NCBI RefSeq assembly: GCF_009857885.1
Contig: NZ_WWER01000009.1
Span: 62,001-126,000, forward strand
Source of the DNA: Pusillimonas sp. TS35
GTDB taxonomy: Bacteria > Pseudomonadota > Gammaproteobacteria > Burkholderiales > Burkholderiaceae_B
Direction of reading: 5' to 3'
Length of the DNA: 64,000 nt
In this document: positions 17,602 through 28,601 of the stretch, piece after piece
How the letters are laid out: every line of letters starts with the position of its first letter
Position numbering within the stretch: position 1 is the first letter of the stretch
The notes under the pieces: model-generated
Database searches by the model: none
What the model saw: the letters and a program-made list of their open reading frames with translations, nothing else
What the model was told of the DNA's origin: nothing
Made by a program: the position numbers and the translations under genes

Positions 17602-18807
17602 TCAGATTTTTTCGAGGATGACGGCGATGCCCTGCCCGACGCCGATGCACATTGTGCACAGCGCATAACGACTGCCGGTGCGGTGCAACTGGTTGACTGC
17701 AGTAAGCGCCAGACGGGCGCCGCTGGCCCCCAGCGGGTGGCCTAGGGCAATTGCGCCGCCGTTCGGGTTGACGCGCGGATCGTTGTCCGCCACACCCAGC
17801 AGGCGCAGCGTGGCCAGACCCTGCGAGGCAAACGCCTCATTTAGCTCAATGACGTCGATCTGATCGATCGTCAGGCCAGCGAGGGCCAGCACCTTCTGCG
17901 ACGCGGGTGCGGGACCAATACCCATGATGCGAGGCTCGACGCCCGCCGTAGCCATTGCGACGATACGCGCGCGCGGCGTCAGGCCGTGCTTCTTGGCTGC
18001 TGCTTCCGAAGCGACAATCATTGCGCAGGCGCCGTCGTTGACGCCTGATGCGTTGCCAGCCGTCACCGTGCCATCAGGACGCACAATGGGCTTGAGCCGG
18101 GCCAGGGCCTCGAGCGTGGTTTCACGGGGGTGTTCGTCGCGGTCTACCACCACCGGGTCGCCTTTGCGCTGGGGGATGGACACGGGCGTGATCTCGGCGT
18201 CGAAAAAGCCGGCTTTCTGCGCAGCAGCGGCTTTCTGCTGGCTCGCCAGCGCGAACAGATCCTGGTCCTCGCGGCTGACCTTGAACTGGTCAGCCACGTT
18301 CTCGGCCGTTTCGGGCATGGAGTCTACGCCATACTGCGCCTTGAGCGCGCGGTTGACAAAGCGCCAGCCAATCGTGGTGTCGTAAATAGCCGCATTGCGC
18401 GAAAAGGCTGTGTCGGCCTTGCCCATCACGAACGGTGCGCGCGACATGCTCTCGACACCGCCCGCCAGCAGGAAGGATGCATCGCCAGCACGAATCGCGC
18501 GAGCTGCCGACCCCACCGCATCGAGCCCCGAGCCGCACAGGCGGTTAATAGTTGCGCCGGGCACATCCACCGGCAGACCCGCGAGCAGCGTTGCCATGCG
18601 AGCCACATTGCGGTTGTCTTCACCCGCTTGGTTGGCGCCGCCCATCAAGACATCGTCCAGGGCGGACCAGTCCACACCGGCGTTGCGCTCGACCAGGGCC
18701 CGAATCGGGATGGCGGCCAGGTCATCGGCCCGTACCGGGGCCAGGGCGCCGCCGTAACGGCCGAACGGGGTGCGAATCGCGTCGCAGATAAAGGCGTGTG
18801 TCGTCAT
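17602..18807 (-). CDS. pcaF: Thiolase, probably 3-oxoadipyl-CoA thiolase
   Basis: 401 aa acyl-CoA thiolase (cytoplasmic). The nucleophilic Cys is in NRLCGSGLDAV (near residue 90), the His in GGAIALGHPLGASGAR and the second Cys in CTMCIGVGQG. The N-terminus (HAFICDAIRTPFGRYGGALAPVRADDLAAIPI) and the PVSIPQRKGDPVVVDRDEHPR segment are characteristic of PcaF/PaaJ 3-oxoadipyl-CoA thiolases rather than FadA or PhaA. No other pca or paa genes are nearby, so pathway assignment rests on sequence alone. Confidence 0.82.
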   Translation of the reverse strand: MTTHAFICDAIRTPFGRYGGALAPVRADDLAAIPIRALVERNAGVDWSALDDVLMGGANQAGEDNRNVARMATLLAGLPVDVPGATINRLCGSGLDAVGSAARAIRAGDASFLLAGGVESMSRAPFVMGKADTAFSRNAAIYDTTIGWRFVNRALKAQYGVDSMPETAENVADQFKVSREDQDLFALASQQKAAAAQKAGFFDAEITPVSIPQRKGDPVVVDRDEHPRETTLEALARLKPIVRPDGTVTAGNASGVNDGACAMIVASEAAAKKHGLTPRARIVAMATAGVEPRIMGIGPAPASQKVLALAGLTIDQIDVIELNEAFASQGLATLRLLGVADNDPRVNPNGGAIALGHPLGASGARLALTAVNQLHRTGSRYALCTMCIGVGQGIAVILEKI

Positions 18808-19228
18808 GGGATGTCTGCCGGCGGCACAGCTGGCAAGCCCCCCGTGCCGCGAATGAATAGTTGGAAATTACCGGTTTATGCCAGGACGATGACATGGCCC
18901 GTCCAAGCCCGAAAATAGTAGCGCAGCGGGCGGCGAGGCGTGCTGCGCTACTCGCCAAAACGTCCGATTGATGGACACATGGAAAAAAGAATATTGCAGT
19001 GCGCCATTGCCGATAACGCAAAACCGGCTGCCGCATGGGTTATTGCCACAGGGGAGCCGGTTCGGAAATCTAATGGACTGTGTACTGTACGCAGTATGGA
19101 CGGCGTATGGCGCGCCATGCAGGCAAGTACATGGTGTAGCGAACAGCGAGGAGACTGCGGCGGGCTTACCGGGTGCATCGCCGGCGGCTATACGCCGCCT
19201 GGCCAACTGCCTCGCCCGCCAGCGAATA
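18808..19228. other. Intergenic region between pcaF and sodB
   Basis: 421 bp without a supportable gene. It contains one strong inverted repeat, AGTAGCGCAGC (18917-18927) with GCTGCGCTACT (18942-18952), 14-nt loop; on the minus strand the stem is followed by ATTTTC, so it could end transcripts from the sodB side or the 3' end of a small RNA. The pcaF promoter should also lie here. Short reading frames on either strand have no recognisable product. Confidence 0.6.
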
Positions 19229-19807
19229 TCAGCCCAGGTTCTGCTCGGCGAACGCCCAGTTCACAACTGCCCAGAAGCTTTCGAGGTATTTGGGACGGGC
19301 ATTACGGTAGTCGATGTAGTAGGCGTGCTCCCAAACGTCGCACGTGAGGAGCGGCACATCAGCCGTGGTGAGCGGCGTCGCGGCATTGCTGGTGTTGACG
19401 ATGTCAAGGGTGCCATCGGACTTCTTGACGAGCCAGGTCCAGCCAGAGCCGAAGTTGCCTGCGGCAGCAGTGTTGAAGGCCTGCTTGAAAGCGTCGACAC
19501 TGCCCCACTTGGCTTTGATGCCTTCGAGCAGCTTGCCGCCAGGCTCGCCGCCGCCATTGGGCGACATACAGTTCCAGTAGAAGGTATGGTTCCAGACCTG
19601 GGCGGCGTTGTTGAAGATACCACCGCTGGACTTCTTGATGATGTCTTCGAGCGACGCGGAAGCGAACTCAGTGCCTTCGATCTGCTTGTTGAGATTGGTG
19701 ACGTAAGCCTGATGGTGCTTGCCATAGTGATACTCGAGCGTCTCCTTGGAGATGGTGGGCGCCAGGGCGTCAAGGGCGTACGGAAGCTGGGGAAGCGTGA
19801 AAGCCAT
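19229..19807 (-). CDS. sodB: Iron superoxide dismutase SodB
   Basis: 192 aa cytoplasmic superoxide dismutase. Metal ligands are visible: His in LEYHYGKHH, His in [10 protein letters not shown], Asp and His in [15 protein letters not shown]. The GGAGSGW-equivalent [10 protein letters not shown] and the W-N-C-M pattern favour the Fe type. The start is ATG 19807 ([10 protein letters not shown], the family N-terminus), with GAAGGA upstream. Monocistronic, followed by the hairpin region at 18917. Confidence 0.95.
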   Translation of the reverse strand: MAFTLPQLPYALDALAPTISKETLEYHYGKHHQAYVTNLNKQIEGTEFASASLEDIIKKSSGGIFNNAAQVWNHTFYWNCMSPNGGGEPGGKLLEGIKAKWGSVDAFKQAFNTAAAGNFGSGWTWLVKKSDGTLDIVNTSNAATPLTTADVPLLTCDVWEHAYYIDYRNARPKYLESFWAVVNWAFAEQNLG

Positions 19808-19938
19808 GTTGTAATTCCTTCTAAAAAACCACACAGAGTACCGAAAAGAGCGCACGGCGCCCGTCGCAGGCGCTCCGGCGCACGCCCAGACGGCGCGCCG
19901 CTGAAATAGCAGGCACGCGCCGCGACGCCGACCGTTGT

Positions 19939-21303
19939 TTACAACAGGCCGTGCGTCTGCAATACGCGCACCTGGAGTCCGCCCTGCCCGAGCTCAATGC
20001 CCAGTGGGTCGCCAATGTTCAAGTCTAACGCATTTTCAACAATCTTCCCGTCGGCCGTGCGAACGATCGCGTAGCCGCGGCCGAGTATATTGCGGGGATC
20101 CAGAGCCCGCAGTGTCTGGCTGGCGGCCTGCAAGCGCTGCCGGCGGCGTTCAAGCAATCGCAAAGCGGCGCTGTCAAGCGCCTTGGTCAGCCGGGCGATG
20201 TCAGCCGCGCGCAGTCGCGGTGTAGGCGCCGCCACCATCAAACGATTACGGACGGCCTCAAGGCGCGCCACGCGAGCCTGATGCGGATGGGCCGCGGCCC
20301 GCGCAAGGCGCTCCGCGAGCATGACCAGCCGCTCGCGCAGCTGCCGAACCCGCTCGCCCGGGGACACCAACATGGCGACCGCCCGGTCCAGCCGCAGCGA
20401 CGCTCGCTCGAGCAGACGCACCTGGCGCATATCCAACGCCCGCACCACGGCGGAAAGCTGATCCAGGCACATCGCGCGGCTGCGGCAGCACAGTTCGGCC
20501 GCGGCGGTAGGCGTCGGTGCGCGCAGGTCGGCTACAAAATCCGCAATAGTGAAATCTGTTTCGTGGCCGACACCGCTGATGACGGGTATGGGGCTGGCGG
20601 CAATTAGCCGCGCCAGCCCTTCATCGTTGAAACTCCATAAGTCTTCCAAGCTGCCACCGCCGCGCACCAACAGCAAGATATCGACCTCCCCGCGCGTGAT
20701 GGCTTGCTGCAGCGCTTGGCACAGTTGCCCCGCGGCCGCCATCCCCTGCACCGGCGCGGGATAGATGATGATCTGCACGTGCGGTGCGCGCCGCTGCAAG
20801 GCAGTCAGTACATCGCGCAGCGCCGCCGCGGCCAGTGACGTGACCACACCGACAACGCGCGGCATAGCGGGGATGGGGCGTTTGCGGGCCGGGTTGAACA
20901 GCCCCTCCCCCTCGAGCTTTGCCTTCAGCGCAAGAAATGCCTCGTGCAAATCGCCCAGGCCGGCTCGACGCATAGCCTCGACTTGCACCTGGTAATCACC
21001 CCGTGGCTCATACAGCGTAACTGTGACGCGAAACTCGAACTTTTCGCCCGCCCGCGGCACGAAGCCCACCGATTGCGCCCGCCCGCGAAACATAACCGCC
21101 CGCACGGCCGCGCCCTCGTCCTTGATGGAGAAATACCAGTGCCCTGACGCGGCCTGGGTGAAGTTCGAAATCTCGCCCTTCACCCAGATACGGTTGAACG
21201 TCCCTTGCAGCAGTTGGCCGACACGGCGGTTCAGTTGGGTGACGGTCCATACCTGAGGCGCTTCAGGCGCGGCGTTGGCATCGGAGAATCCGAAATCTGG
21301 CAT
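19939..21303 (-). CDS. xseA: Exodeoxyribonuclease VII large subunit
   Basis: 454 aa nuclease subunit that, with XseB, degrades single-stranded DNA. The N-terminal OB fold ([15 protein letters not shown]...[34 protein letters not shown]) and the catalytic-domain motifs [29 protein letters not shown] and [28 protein letters not shown] are clear, followed by a long coiled coil and the C-terminal [14 protein letters not shown]. The start is ATG 21303 with GGAAAGAAG upstream. xseB is not in the window. Confidence 0.95.
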   Translation of the reverse strand: MPDFGFSDANAAPEAPQVWTVTQLNRRVGQLLQGTFNRIWVKGEISNFTQAASGHWYFSIKDEGAAVRAVMFRGRAQSVGFVPRAGEKFEFRVTVTLYEPRGDYQVQVEAMRRAGLGDLHEAFLALKAKLEGEGLFNPARKRPIPAMPRVVGVVTSLAAAALRDVLTALQRRAPHVQIIIYPAPVQGMAAAGQLCQALQQAITRGEVDILLLVRGGGSLEDLWSFNDEGLARLIAASPIPVISGVGHETDFTIADFVADLRAPTPTAAAELCCRSRAMCLDQLSAVVRALDMRQVRLLERASLRLDRAVAMLVSPGERVRQLRERLVMLAERLARAAAHPHQARVARLEAVRNRLMVAAPTPRLRAADIARLTKALDSAALRLLERRRQRLQAASQTLRALDPRNILGRGYAIVRTADGKIVENALDLNIGDPLGIELGQGGLQVRVLQTHGLL

Positions 21304-21912
21304 GCTTCTTTCCACAGAAAATATAGGTCTGTCAAACCGCTGAAATATCAATGTAATTTTGATACATGATTAACATAAGCTTTAATAAAGCCATGCAACG
21401 TACTGTTATTTAAGGTTTTTTTTAAAATTAGAAAAGTGTCTCGAAATTAGCCACCGAACCTCTAGAGCCGATGAATTGGGCCGTTGCGGAAAGTTTTGCA
21501 CAGAATTATCCACAGATTCTGTGGATACTGCCACGAGAGCAAGCATCTACGCCATTTTCTGACTGTTTGCCTCGCGATTGCACGCTTTTCAGCGCTAGTG
21601 CCCCGTCATCGTCTTAAGGGATCGGCGTTTTTCTTACCCAACACGGCGTAAGCCGCTGGTACAAATGGCTTAACACCAATACCCTAGGACCATAGCGCCT
21701 TTCGGCGAGATCCAGACATACGCTGCAACACTTATCCACTACATTCGCCGCTTCAGTCGGGTGATGACGCTTCGACTACGCTGGGATTTTAGTGCCTTGC
21801 ATAGCCGCGCCTAAATATTCAATGTGCCCGCGCTGCCTGATACAGTCCGCGACGCGCCGCACAGCGGGTAAAATGCGCGCTTGTCCTATGGTTGCGTCGC
21901 TGGAGACATATT
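21304..21912. other. 609-bp non-coding gap with AT-rich tract and DnaA-box-like sites
   Basis: No supportable gene. Bases 21340-21440 are markedly AT-rich for this genome, with runs of T and A. At 21507-21527 there is a perfect palindrome, arms TATCCACAGA and TCTGTGGATA around one T. It contains a consensus DnaA box TTATCCACA (21506-21514) facing GTATCCACA on the other strand (21528-21520); TTTTGCACA (21494-21502) and TTATCCACT (21732-21740) are weaker matches. xseA leaves leftward and exbB rightward, so both promoters should lie here. Confidence 0.6.
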
Positions 21913-22521
21913 GTGCTGGAACTCATACAAGCGGCCGGCTGGCCGATCTGGCTGCTGGTGGCCACATCGGTGCTGGGGCTGGCGCTGGTCATCGAGCGTT
22001 TTCTTTCACTGCGCGCCGGCGTGGTGTTCCCTGCCCGCCTACCTGGCCAAGCCCTCGATATGCTGCGCCAAGGCCAAGTCAGCGTCGAGGCGCTCACTCG
22101 CCTTTCCGACCAGGCTCCGCTGGGCCATGTGCTGGCCGAGGTCTTGATGAACCGCGACGAAAACAACGCCTACCGGGTGGCAGCCGTTGAAGACGCCGGC
22201 AAAGACGTCGCCTACAGGCTCAACCGCTATCTGCCCGCTCTTGCCACCATCGCCGTGGTCGCACCACTGATGGGCCTGTTCGGCACCGTCGTTGGCATGA
22301 TCGAGATTTTCGCCTCCTATACCCCCGAAGGCGGTGATCCCGCACAACTCGCCCGAGGCATATCCATAGCCCTGTACAACACAGGCTTCGGCATCATCAT
22401 TGCCATTCCCGCGCTTATCTTCCACCGCTACTTCCGCTCGCGCGCCGACAATTTCCTGCATCGCATGGAGCGCGAAGCCAGCGCCCTGAACCGCATCATC
22501 AATCGCGGGGCCGGGCGATGA
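21913..22521 (+). CDS. exbB: ExbB/TolQ-family proton channel
   Basis: 202 aa inner-membrane protein with three transmembrane segments (near residues 10-27, 100-125 and 145-170). The MotA/TolQ/ExbB core is visible in ALATIAVVAPLMGLFGTVVGMIEIF and ISIALYNTGFGIIIAIPALIFHRYFRSRAD. With ExbD it uses the proton gradient to energise TonB or Tol partners. The start is GTG 21913 (LELIQAAGWPIW), preceded by GGAG; a TTG 7 codons upstream is weaker. It overlaps exbD by 4 nt. No tonB or tolA gene is close. Confidence 0.92.
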   Translation: MLELIQAAGWPIWLLVATSVLGLALVIERFLSLRAGVVFPARLPGQALDMLRQGQVSVEALTRLSDQAPLGHVLAEVLMNRDENNAYRVAAVEDAGKDVAYRLNRYLPALATIAVVAPLMGLFGTVVGMIEIFASYTPEGGDPAQLARGISIALYNTGFGIIIAIPALIFHRYFRSRADNFLHRMEREASALNRIINRGAGR

Positions 22522-22931
22522 ATTTCCGGCGCGGCATGCCCGGCGACGAGCCCGAGATCAACCTGATCCCGCTGATCGATGTGCTGCTGGTCATACTTAT
22601 TTTCCTCGCCGCCACTACCTCATTCACACGCTATCGCCAGCTGCAACTGACGCTGCCCGAGGCGTCAGGCGAAATCGCCGCACCGAAGGCAATCAACCTG
22701 GCGATCAGCCAAGAAGGGCTGTATGCCCTAAATGGCCAACTGCTTTCGGGCAACGATCCAGCGCAGTTGACCGCTGCGCTGCGCGCCTCGGTAGCCGGTC
22801 AGGCCGATCCGGTACTGGTCATCAACGCCGATGAACGTGCCGCGCATGGCGCGGTGGTGCACGTCATGGAAGCCGCCCGGCTGGCAGGCATCGAGCAGGT
22901 GAATTTCGCCACCCAGCAGGGCACGCCATGA
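22518..22931 (+). CDS. exbD: ExbD/TolR-family protein
   Basis: 137 aa. A short cytoplasmic head, one transmembrane helix carrying the conserved Asp (INLIPLIDVLLVILIFLAATTSF) and a periplasmic domain with RAAHGAVVHVMEAARLAGIEQVNFAT. It couples with ExbB for proton-driven energy transfer. The start overlaps exbB (ATGA) and its stop overlaps lpxK (ATGA), making one transcript with the lipid A and Kdo genes. Confidence 0.92.
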   Translation: MNFRRGMPGDEPEINLIPLIDVLLVILIFLAATTSFTRYRQLQLTLPEASGEIAAPKAINLAISQEGLYALNGQLLSGNDPAQLTAALRASVAGQADPVLVINADERAAHGAVVHVMEAARLAGIEQVNFATQQGTP

Positions 22932-23977
22932 ACCTGGGCGCGTCGCTGCAGGCGGCGCTGCACCGCGCCTGGCAGCACCGCGGCGCACTCAGCACCCTGC
23001 TTGCGCCTCTGGCCCTGCTTGCCCGCGCCGCGGCCACACGCAAGCAGCGCGCCTATGCATGCCATCCTGAGCGCGTCTTCCGTGCACCCGTGCCGGTCAT
23101 CGTTGTGGGCAATATCTATGTTGGTGGCACGGGAAAAACGCCTGTCGTCCTGGCGGTGGTACAAGCCTTGTGCGAACAGGGCTGGACACCCGGCATTGTC
23201 AGCCGCGGCTATGGCGTGCGCATCGGGCCCAAGCCACGCACCGGCCAAGGTGCGCTGGATGCCGGCCAGTTTGGCGATGAACCCGCGCTTATTGCCGCCG
23301 CCAGCGGCGCGCCCATCGCTGTTCACCCAGACCGCCCCTGCGCCGTACGCGCATTGCTCGCCGCCTACCCGTGCGTGGATGTGGTCGTGTCCGACGATGG
23401 GCTGCAGCACTTGGCGCTGGCTCGAGATATCGAGATTGTGGTGCAGGATGCGCGCGGCGTGGGCAATGGGCGTATGTTGCCGGCCGGCCCTTTGCGCGAA
23501 CCGGTTCAGCGCTTGGGTGATGTGGACGTGATCGTAAGCAATCTGGCCGCTGGCGACGCTCTCCCCGCCCTGCCGCCCACGCGGGCGCGCCATGTCATCA
23601 TGCGGCTCGAGCCCACTGACGTCGAACACCTGCAAAGTGGGCGCCGCCTGCCTTGGAACGACTGGCTCATGCAATACGGCGGGGTACCCAGCGCAGCCGC
23701 GGCCGCCATCGGCAACCCGACCCGCTACTTTGCCATGCTGCGCCACGCGGGGCTGCAGATCGCGCAAACACTGGCATTGCCCGACCACTACGCCTACGAC
23801 GGCGCCTCGCCCTTTGCCACGCTGGCGGCGCGGCAAATCCTCATCACCGCCAAAGATGCGGTCAAATGCCGACGCCTCCAAGACGATCGCCTCTGGGTGG
23901 TGCATGCGCGGCCGCGCTACGACCAACCGGGCTGGCTGCGCGATGTCGGCGCCGCCCTGGACGCCGCCAGGCGGTAA
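22928..23977 (+). CDS. lpxK: Tetraacyldisaccharide 4'-kinase LpxK
   Basis: 349 aa membrane-associated kinase that phosphorylates the lipid A disaccharide precursor at the 4' position. The P-loop is GNIYVGGTGKTPVV (about residues 59-72); the GIVSRGYG segment, the VVSDDGLQHLALARDIEIVV motif with the Asp-Asp pair, and GPLREPVQRLGDVD follow. The N-terminal hydrophobic helix (STLLAPLALLARA) anchors it. A normal length for the family. The place between exbD and ycaR-kdsB is the standard betaproteobacterial order. Confidence 0.95.
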   Translation: MNLGASLQAALHRAWQHRGALSTLLAPLALLARAAATRKQRAYACHPERVFRAPVPVIVVGNIYVGGTGKTPVVLAVVQALCEQGWTPGIVSRGYGVRIGPKPRTGQGALDAGQFGDEPALIAAASGAPIAVHPDRPCAVRALLAAYPCVDVVVSDDGLQHLALARDIEIVVQDARGVGNGRMLPAGPLREPVQRLGDVDVIVSNLAAGDALPALPPTRARHVIMRLEPTDVEHLQSGRRLPWNDWLMQYGGVPSAAAAAIGNPTRYFAMLRHAGLQIAQTLALPDHYAYDGASPFATLAARQILITAKDAVKCRRLQDDRLWVVHARPRYDQPGWLRDVGAALDAARR

Positions 23978-24031
23978 ACTCTTACCTTCTCCCACCCGAA
24001 TCCCGAATCTGAACATTAACCGGAGTCCCGC

Positions 24032-24210
24032 ATGGAATCGCGTCTGCTAGAAATCCTGGTCTGCCCAGTGTGCAAAGGGCCGCTACAGCACGACCGCGAG
24101 CACAACGAGCTAATCTGCAAGGCGGAAAAATTGGCTTATCCCATCCGCGACGGCATCCCCGTCATGCTGCCGGCCGAAGCCCGCCCGCTGGATGCCGGAG
24201 CTGAAGCCAA

Positions 24211-24214
<4 letters not shown>
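24032..24214 (+). CDS. ycaR: Trm112-family small protein (YcaR-like)
   Basis: 60 aa. Trm112/UPF0434 fold: [31 protein letters not shown], then [13 protein letters not shown], with cysteines 11, 14 and 30. Family members are stabilising partners of methyltransferases in other organisms; in bacteria the gene sits between lpxK and kdsB, as here. It overlaps kdsB by 4 nt. Confidence 0.92.
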
Positions 24215-25745
<1,531 letters not shown>

Positions 25746-25778
25746 GCCAGTCGCACAAAACAGGGATTCGAGGCAAAC

Positions 25779-26537
25779 ATGGACTTCAAGGACAAGGTAT
25801 TCATCGTCACTGGCGCAGCTTCAGGCCTGGGCGCCGGCACGGCGCGCATGTTGGTTGAAAACGGCGCCAAGGTCGTTCTGGCCGATCTGCAGGACGAAGC
25901 CGGCGAGCAACTCGCCGCCGAATTGGGGCAGGTCTACGTACACTGTGACGTCACCCAAGAGCCCGATGGCCAGGCCGCAGTCGCGGCTGCGCTCAAAATC
26001 GGCAAGCTCTACGGCCTGGTCAACTGCGCCGGCGTGGCACCCGCCTCGCGCACGGTTGGGCGCAATGGCCCGCATCCTCTCGATCTGTTCCAGAAAGTGG
26101 TAATGATCAATCTGGTCGGCACGTTCAATATGTGTCGGCTGGCCGCACAGGCCATGAGCGAGAACGAACCCTTGTCCACTGGCGAGCGCGGCGTGCTCAT
26201 CAACACCGCGTCTGTGGCCGCCTTCGACGGCCAGATCGGCCAGGCGGCCTATGCCTCATCCAAGGCCGGCGTGGCCGGGATGACACTGCCGCTTGCACGC
26301 GACCTGTCCAAGCTGGGCATCCGCTGCGTCACCATCGCACCAGGCATTTTCGGCACCCCGATGGTATTCGGCATGCCACAAGAGGTTCAGGACAGCCTGG
26401 CCGCCAGCATCCCCTTCCCTTCGCGCCTGGGCCGCCCCGAAGACTACGCCAAACTTGTCCAAAGCATCGTCACCAACGATATGCTCAACGGCGAAACCAT
26501 CCGCCTGGACGGCGCGATCCGGATGGCACCGAAGTAA
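25779..26537 (+). CDS. SDR 3-hydroxyacyl-CoA dehydrogenase type II-like
   Basis: 252 aa short-chain dehydrogenase. NAD-binding [10 protein letters not shown] near residue 11, Asp at the end of strand 2 (VVLADLQDE) that favours NAD over NADP, the [11 protein letters not shown] turn, catalytic Ser in [11 protein letters not shown] and Tyr/Lys in YASSKAG. The overall pattern, including the C-terminal [15 protein letters not shown], is that of 17-beta-HSD10-like 3-hydroxyacyl-CoA dehydrogenases; the actual substrate is unknown. It lies 33 bp after adk. Confidence 0.82.
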   Translation: MDFKDKVFIVTGAASGLGAGTARMLVENGAKVVLADLQDEAGEQLAAELGQVYVHCDVTQEPDGQAAVAAALKIGKLYGLVNCAGVAPASRTVGRNGPHPLDLFQKVVMINLVGTFNMCRLAAQAMSENEPLSTGERGVLINTASVAAFDGQIGQAAYASSKAGVAGMTLPLARDLSKLGIRCVTIAPGIFGTPMVFGMPQEVQDSLAASIPFPSRLGRPEDYAKLVQSIVTNDMLNGETIRLDGAIRMAPK

Positions 26538-26558
26538 TCGCATCGTCTGCCACCCCTT

Positions 26559-28115
26559 ATGAGTCTGTTCAGGTCAGCCGCAACGGTCAGCAGTTTTACC
26601 CTTGTTTCCCGCATTACCGGCCTGTTCCGGGACGTCCTCATCGCCAGCGCCTTCGGCGCCGGCCCACTGACCGACGCATTCTGGGTAGCCTTCCGCATCC
26701 CCAACCTACTGCGCCGCCTGTTTGCAGAAGGCGCTTTTTCGCAGGCCTTTGTGCCCATATTGGGTCAAGCGCGCGCCCAGCGCAGCCACGATCAAGTCCG
26801 TATTCTGCTCGACCGTGTGGCATTACTGCTGACAGCAGCGCTAATGCTGGTCACGCTGGCCGGCATCGCCGCCGCGCCATGGGTGGTAAGCGCCATGGCC
26901 AGCGGCCTGCGCACCGCGGGGCGGCAAGAAGCCTTCGATGCTGCCGTCTGGATGACGCGGCTCATGTTCCCTTACATTGTGTGCATGTCGCTGGTGGCTT
27001 TTGCCTCGGGCGTGCTCAATACCTGGAGCCGCTTTGCTGTGCCCGCCTTCACGCCGGTGCTGCTGAACCTATCGATGATAGGTGCGGCCTTGTTGCTGGT
27101 GGGCTATTTCGATGTGCCCATCTACGCACTGGGGGCCGGCGTCATGATCGGCGGCGTGGCCCAGCTTGCCGTGCAATGGGTCGCGCTGGCCCGCCTGGGC
27201 CTGCTGCCCCGCTACTCCCTCCGGCTTCGCCAAGCCTGGCAAGACGCCACGGTGCGCCGCATTATGCGACAAATGCTGCCCGCTATTCTGGGCGTGTCGG
27301 TCGCACAGATTTCCCTGCTCATCAACACCAATATCGCCACATGGCTTGCACCGGGCAGTGTCACCTGGCTGTCCTTCGCCGACCGGCTGATGGAATTCCC
27401 CACCGCCCTGCTGGGCGTCGCGTTGGGCACGGTACTGCTGCCCAGCCTGTCGGCGGCGCACGCCAAGCAAGACCACGATGGCTACAGCGCCCTGATGGAT
27501 TGGGGCTTGCGGCTGGTGCTGCTGCTCGGCTTGCCTGCCGCACTCGGGCTTGCCCTGCTCTCCGACGGGCTGGTAGCCACACTGTTCAACTACGGCGCCT
27601 TCAATGGCCACGACGTCGCACAGACTCGTCTGGCGGTGTCAGCGTATTCGGCCGGGCTGCTGGGGCTGCTGGCCATCAAGATCCTGGCCCCGGGCTTTTA
27701 TGCCAAACAGGATATTCGCACGCCAGTGAAAATCGCGCTGGGCGTGCTCATCCTCACACAACTGCTCAACGTTATCCTGGTCCCCTTGTTCGCACATGCG
27801 GGCCTGGCGCTGTCGATCGGCCTGGGCGCGAGCGTCAATGCACTGTGGCTGGTGGTGCTTCTGCGGCGTCGCGGCATATACAACCCGGGCACCGGTTGGG
27901 CCCGTTTCGGGCTGCGCATGCTGCCGGGCCTGTTCGCCATGGCAGCGATACTCTGGCTCGCGAGCGAGCGGGTAGATTGGGTTGCGTTGGGCGCGCAACC
28001 TGCCTTGCGTGTTGCCGCGCTGGCCGGGGTCATCGGTATTGCCGCACTGGCGTATTTTGCCCTGCTGGCCCTGTGCGGCTTTCGGCTGGCAGACTTTACA
28101 AGACGGCGTAAATAA
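26559..28115 (+). CDS. murJ: Lipid II flippase MurJ
   Basis: 518 aa, about 14 transmembrane helices. The N-terminus (LFRSAATVSSFTLVSRITGLFRDVLIASAFGAGPLTDAFWVAFRIPNLLRRLFAEGAFSQAFVP) is the MurJ/MviN signature with functionally important Arg residues; GVALGTVLLPSLS and LAPGFYAKQDIRTPVKIAL are also conserved. It flips the peptidoglycan precursor lipid II across the inner membrane. It starts 21 bp after the SDR gene and is followed by rpsT, a very common arrangement. Confidence 0.96.
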   Translation: MSLFRSAATVSSFTLVSRITGLFRDVLIASAFGAGPLTDAFWVAFRIPNLLRRLFAEGAFSQAFVPILGQARAQRSHDQVRILLDRVALLLTAALMLVTLAGIAAAPWVVSAMASGLRTAGRQEAFDAAVWMTRLMFPYIVCMSLVAFASGVLNTWSRFAVPAFTPVLLNLSMIGAALLLVGYFDVPIYALGAGVMIGGVAQLAVQWVALARLGLLPRYSLRLRQAWQDATVRRIMRQMLPAILGVSVAQISLLINTNIATWLAPGSVTWLSFADRLMEFPTALLGVALGTVLLPSLSAAHAKQDHDGYSALMDWGLRLVLLLGLPAALGLALLSDGLVATLFNYGAFNGHDVAQTRLAVSAYSAGLLGLLAIKILAPGFYAKQDIRTPVKIALGVLILTQLLNVILVPLFAHAGLALSIGLGASVNALWLVVLLRRRGIYNPGTGWARFGLRMLPGLFAMAAILWLASERVDWVALGAQPALRVAALAGVIGIAALAYFALLALCGFRLADFTRRRK

Positions 28116-28132
28116 CCTAGAATAGCCGTCTT
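28100..28132 (+). terminator. Hairpin spanning the murJ stop codon
   Basis: AAGACGGC (28100-28107) pairs with GCCGTCTT (28125-28132); the 17-nt loop contains the murJ stop TAA. A T-triplet ends the stem. It may reduce read-through into rpsT or sit within the rpsT promoter region; no strong T-run. Confidence 0.4.
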
Positions 28133-28169
28133 TGCCGAACCAAACCTTTACTTTACCGGATAACAAAGC

Positions 28170-28433
28170 ATGGCCAATTCCGCCCAAGCACGCAAGCGCG
28201 CCCGCCAGTCGGTGCAGCGCAACAAGCATAACTCCAGCCTGCGCTCGATGCTGCGCACCTCGATCAAGCGCGTTCGCCAGGCTATCGCGGCCGGTGACAA
28301 AGCCGCCGCCGCCGAAGTATTCCAGAAAGCCACCAGCGTGATCGATCGCGTGGCCGACAAGAACATCATCCACAAAAACAAGGCCGCCCGCCACAAGAGC
28401 CGCCTTGCAGCCGCTGTCAAAGCGCTCGCCTGA
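28170..28433 (+). CDS. rpsT: 30S ribosomal protein S20
   Basis: 87 aa, strongly basic. The N-terminus [38 protein letters not shown] and C-terminus [22 protein letters not shown] are those of S20, which binds the 5' domain of 16S rRNA. It has its own terminator at 28491-28519. Start ATG. Confidence 0.97.
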   Translation: MANSAQARKRARQSVQRNKHNSSLRSMLRTSIKRVRQAIAAGDKAAAAEVFQKATSVIDRVADKNIIHKNKAARHKSRLAAAVKALA

Positions 28434-28490
28434 TCAGGCGCGCAGCGTGTAAAGCTCGGGTCGGCAAGCAGGGCCGGTAAGCCGGCAAAA

Positions 28491-28519
28491 AAGGACGCTT
28501 TCCAAGCGTCCTTTTTTTT
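28491..28519 (+). terminator. rpsT Rho-independent terminator
   Basis: Perfect 10-bp arms AAGGACGCTT and AAGCGTCCTT with a 3-nt loop, followed by a run of T to 28519. Strong terminator 58 bp after the rpsT stop. Confidence 0.93.
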
Positions 28520-28601
28520 ATGGCCGCGCTACTGAGGTATAGTTCAGGCTGGTACAACAAAAATACAAAACCAGCCCGGCTTCGGGATCGCAAGGCAGAC
28601 A

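Noticed and set aside
26132-28111. 659-codon plus-strand frame overlapping the SDR gene and murJ
   Set aside because: Out-of-frame reading, arginine/histidine-rich and without membrane segments, while murJ in another frame is unambiguous.
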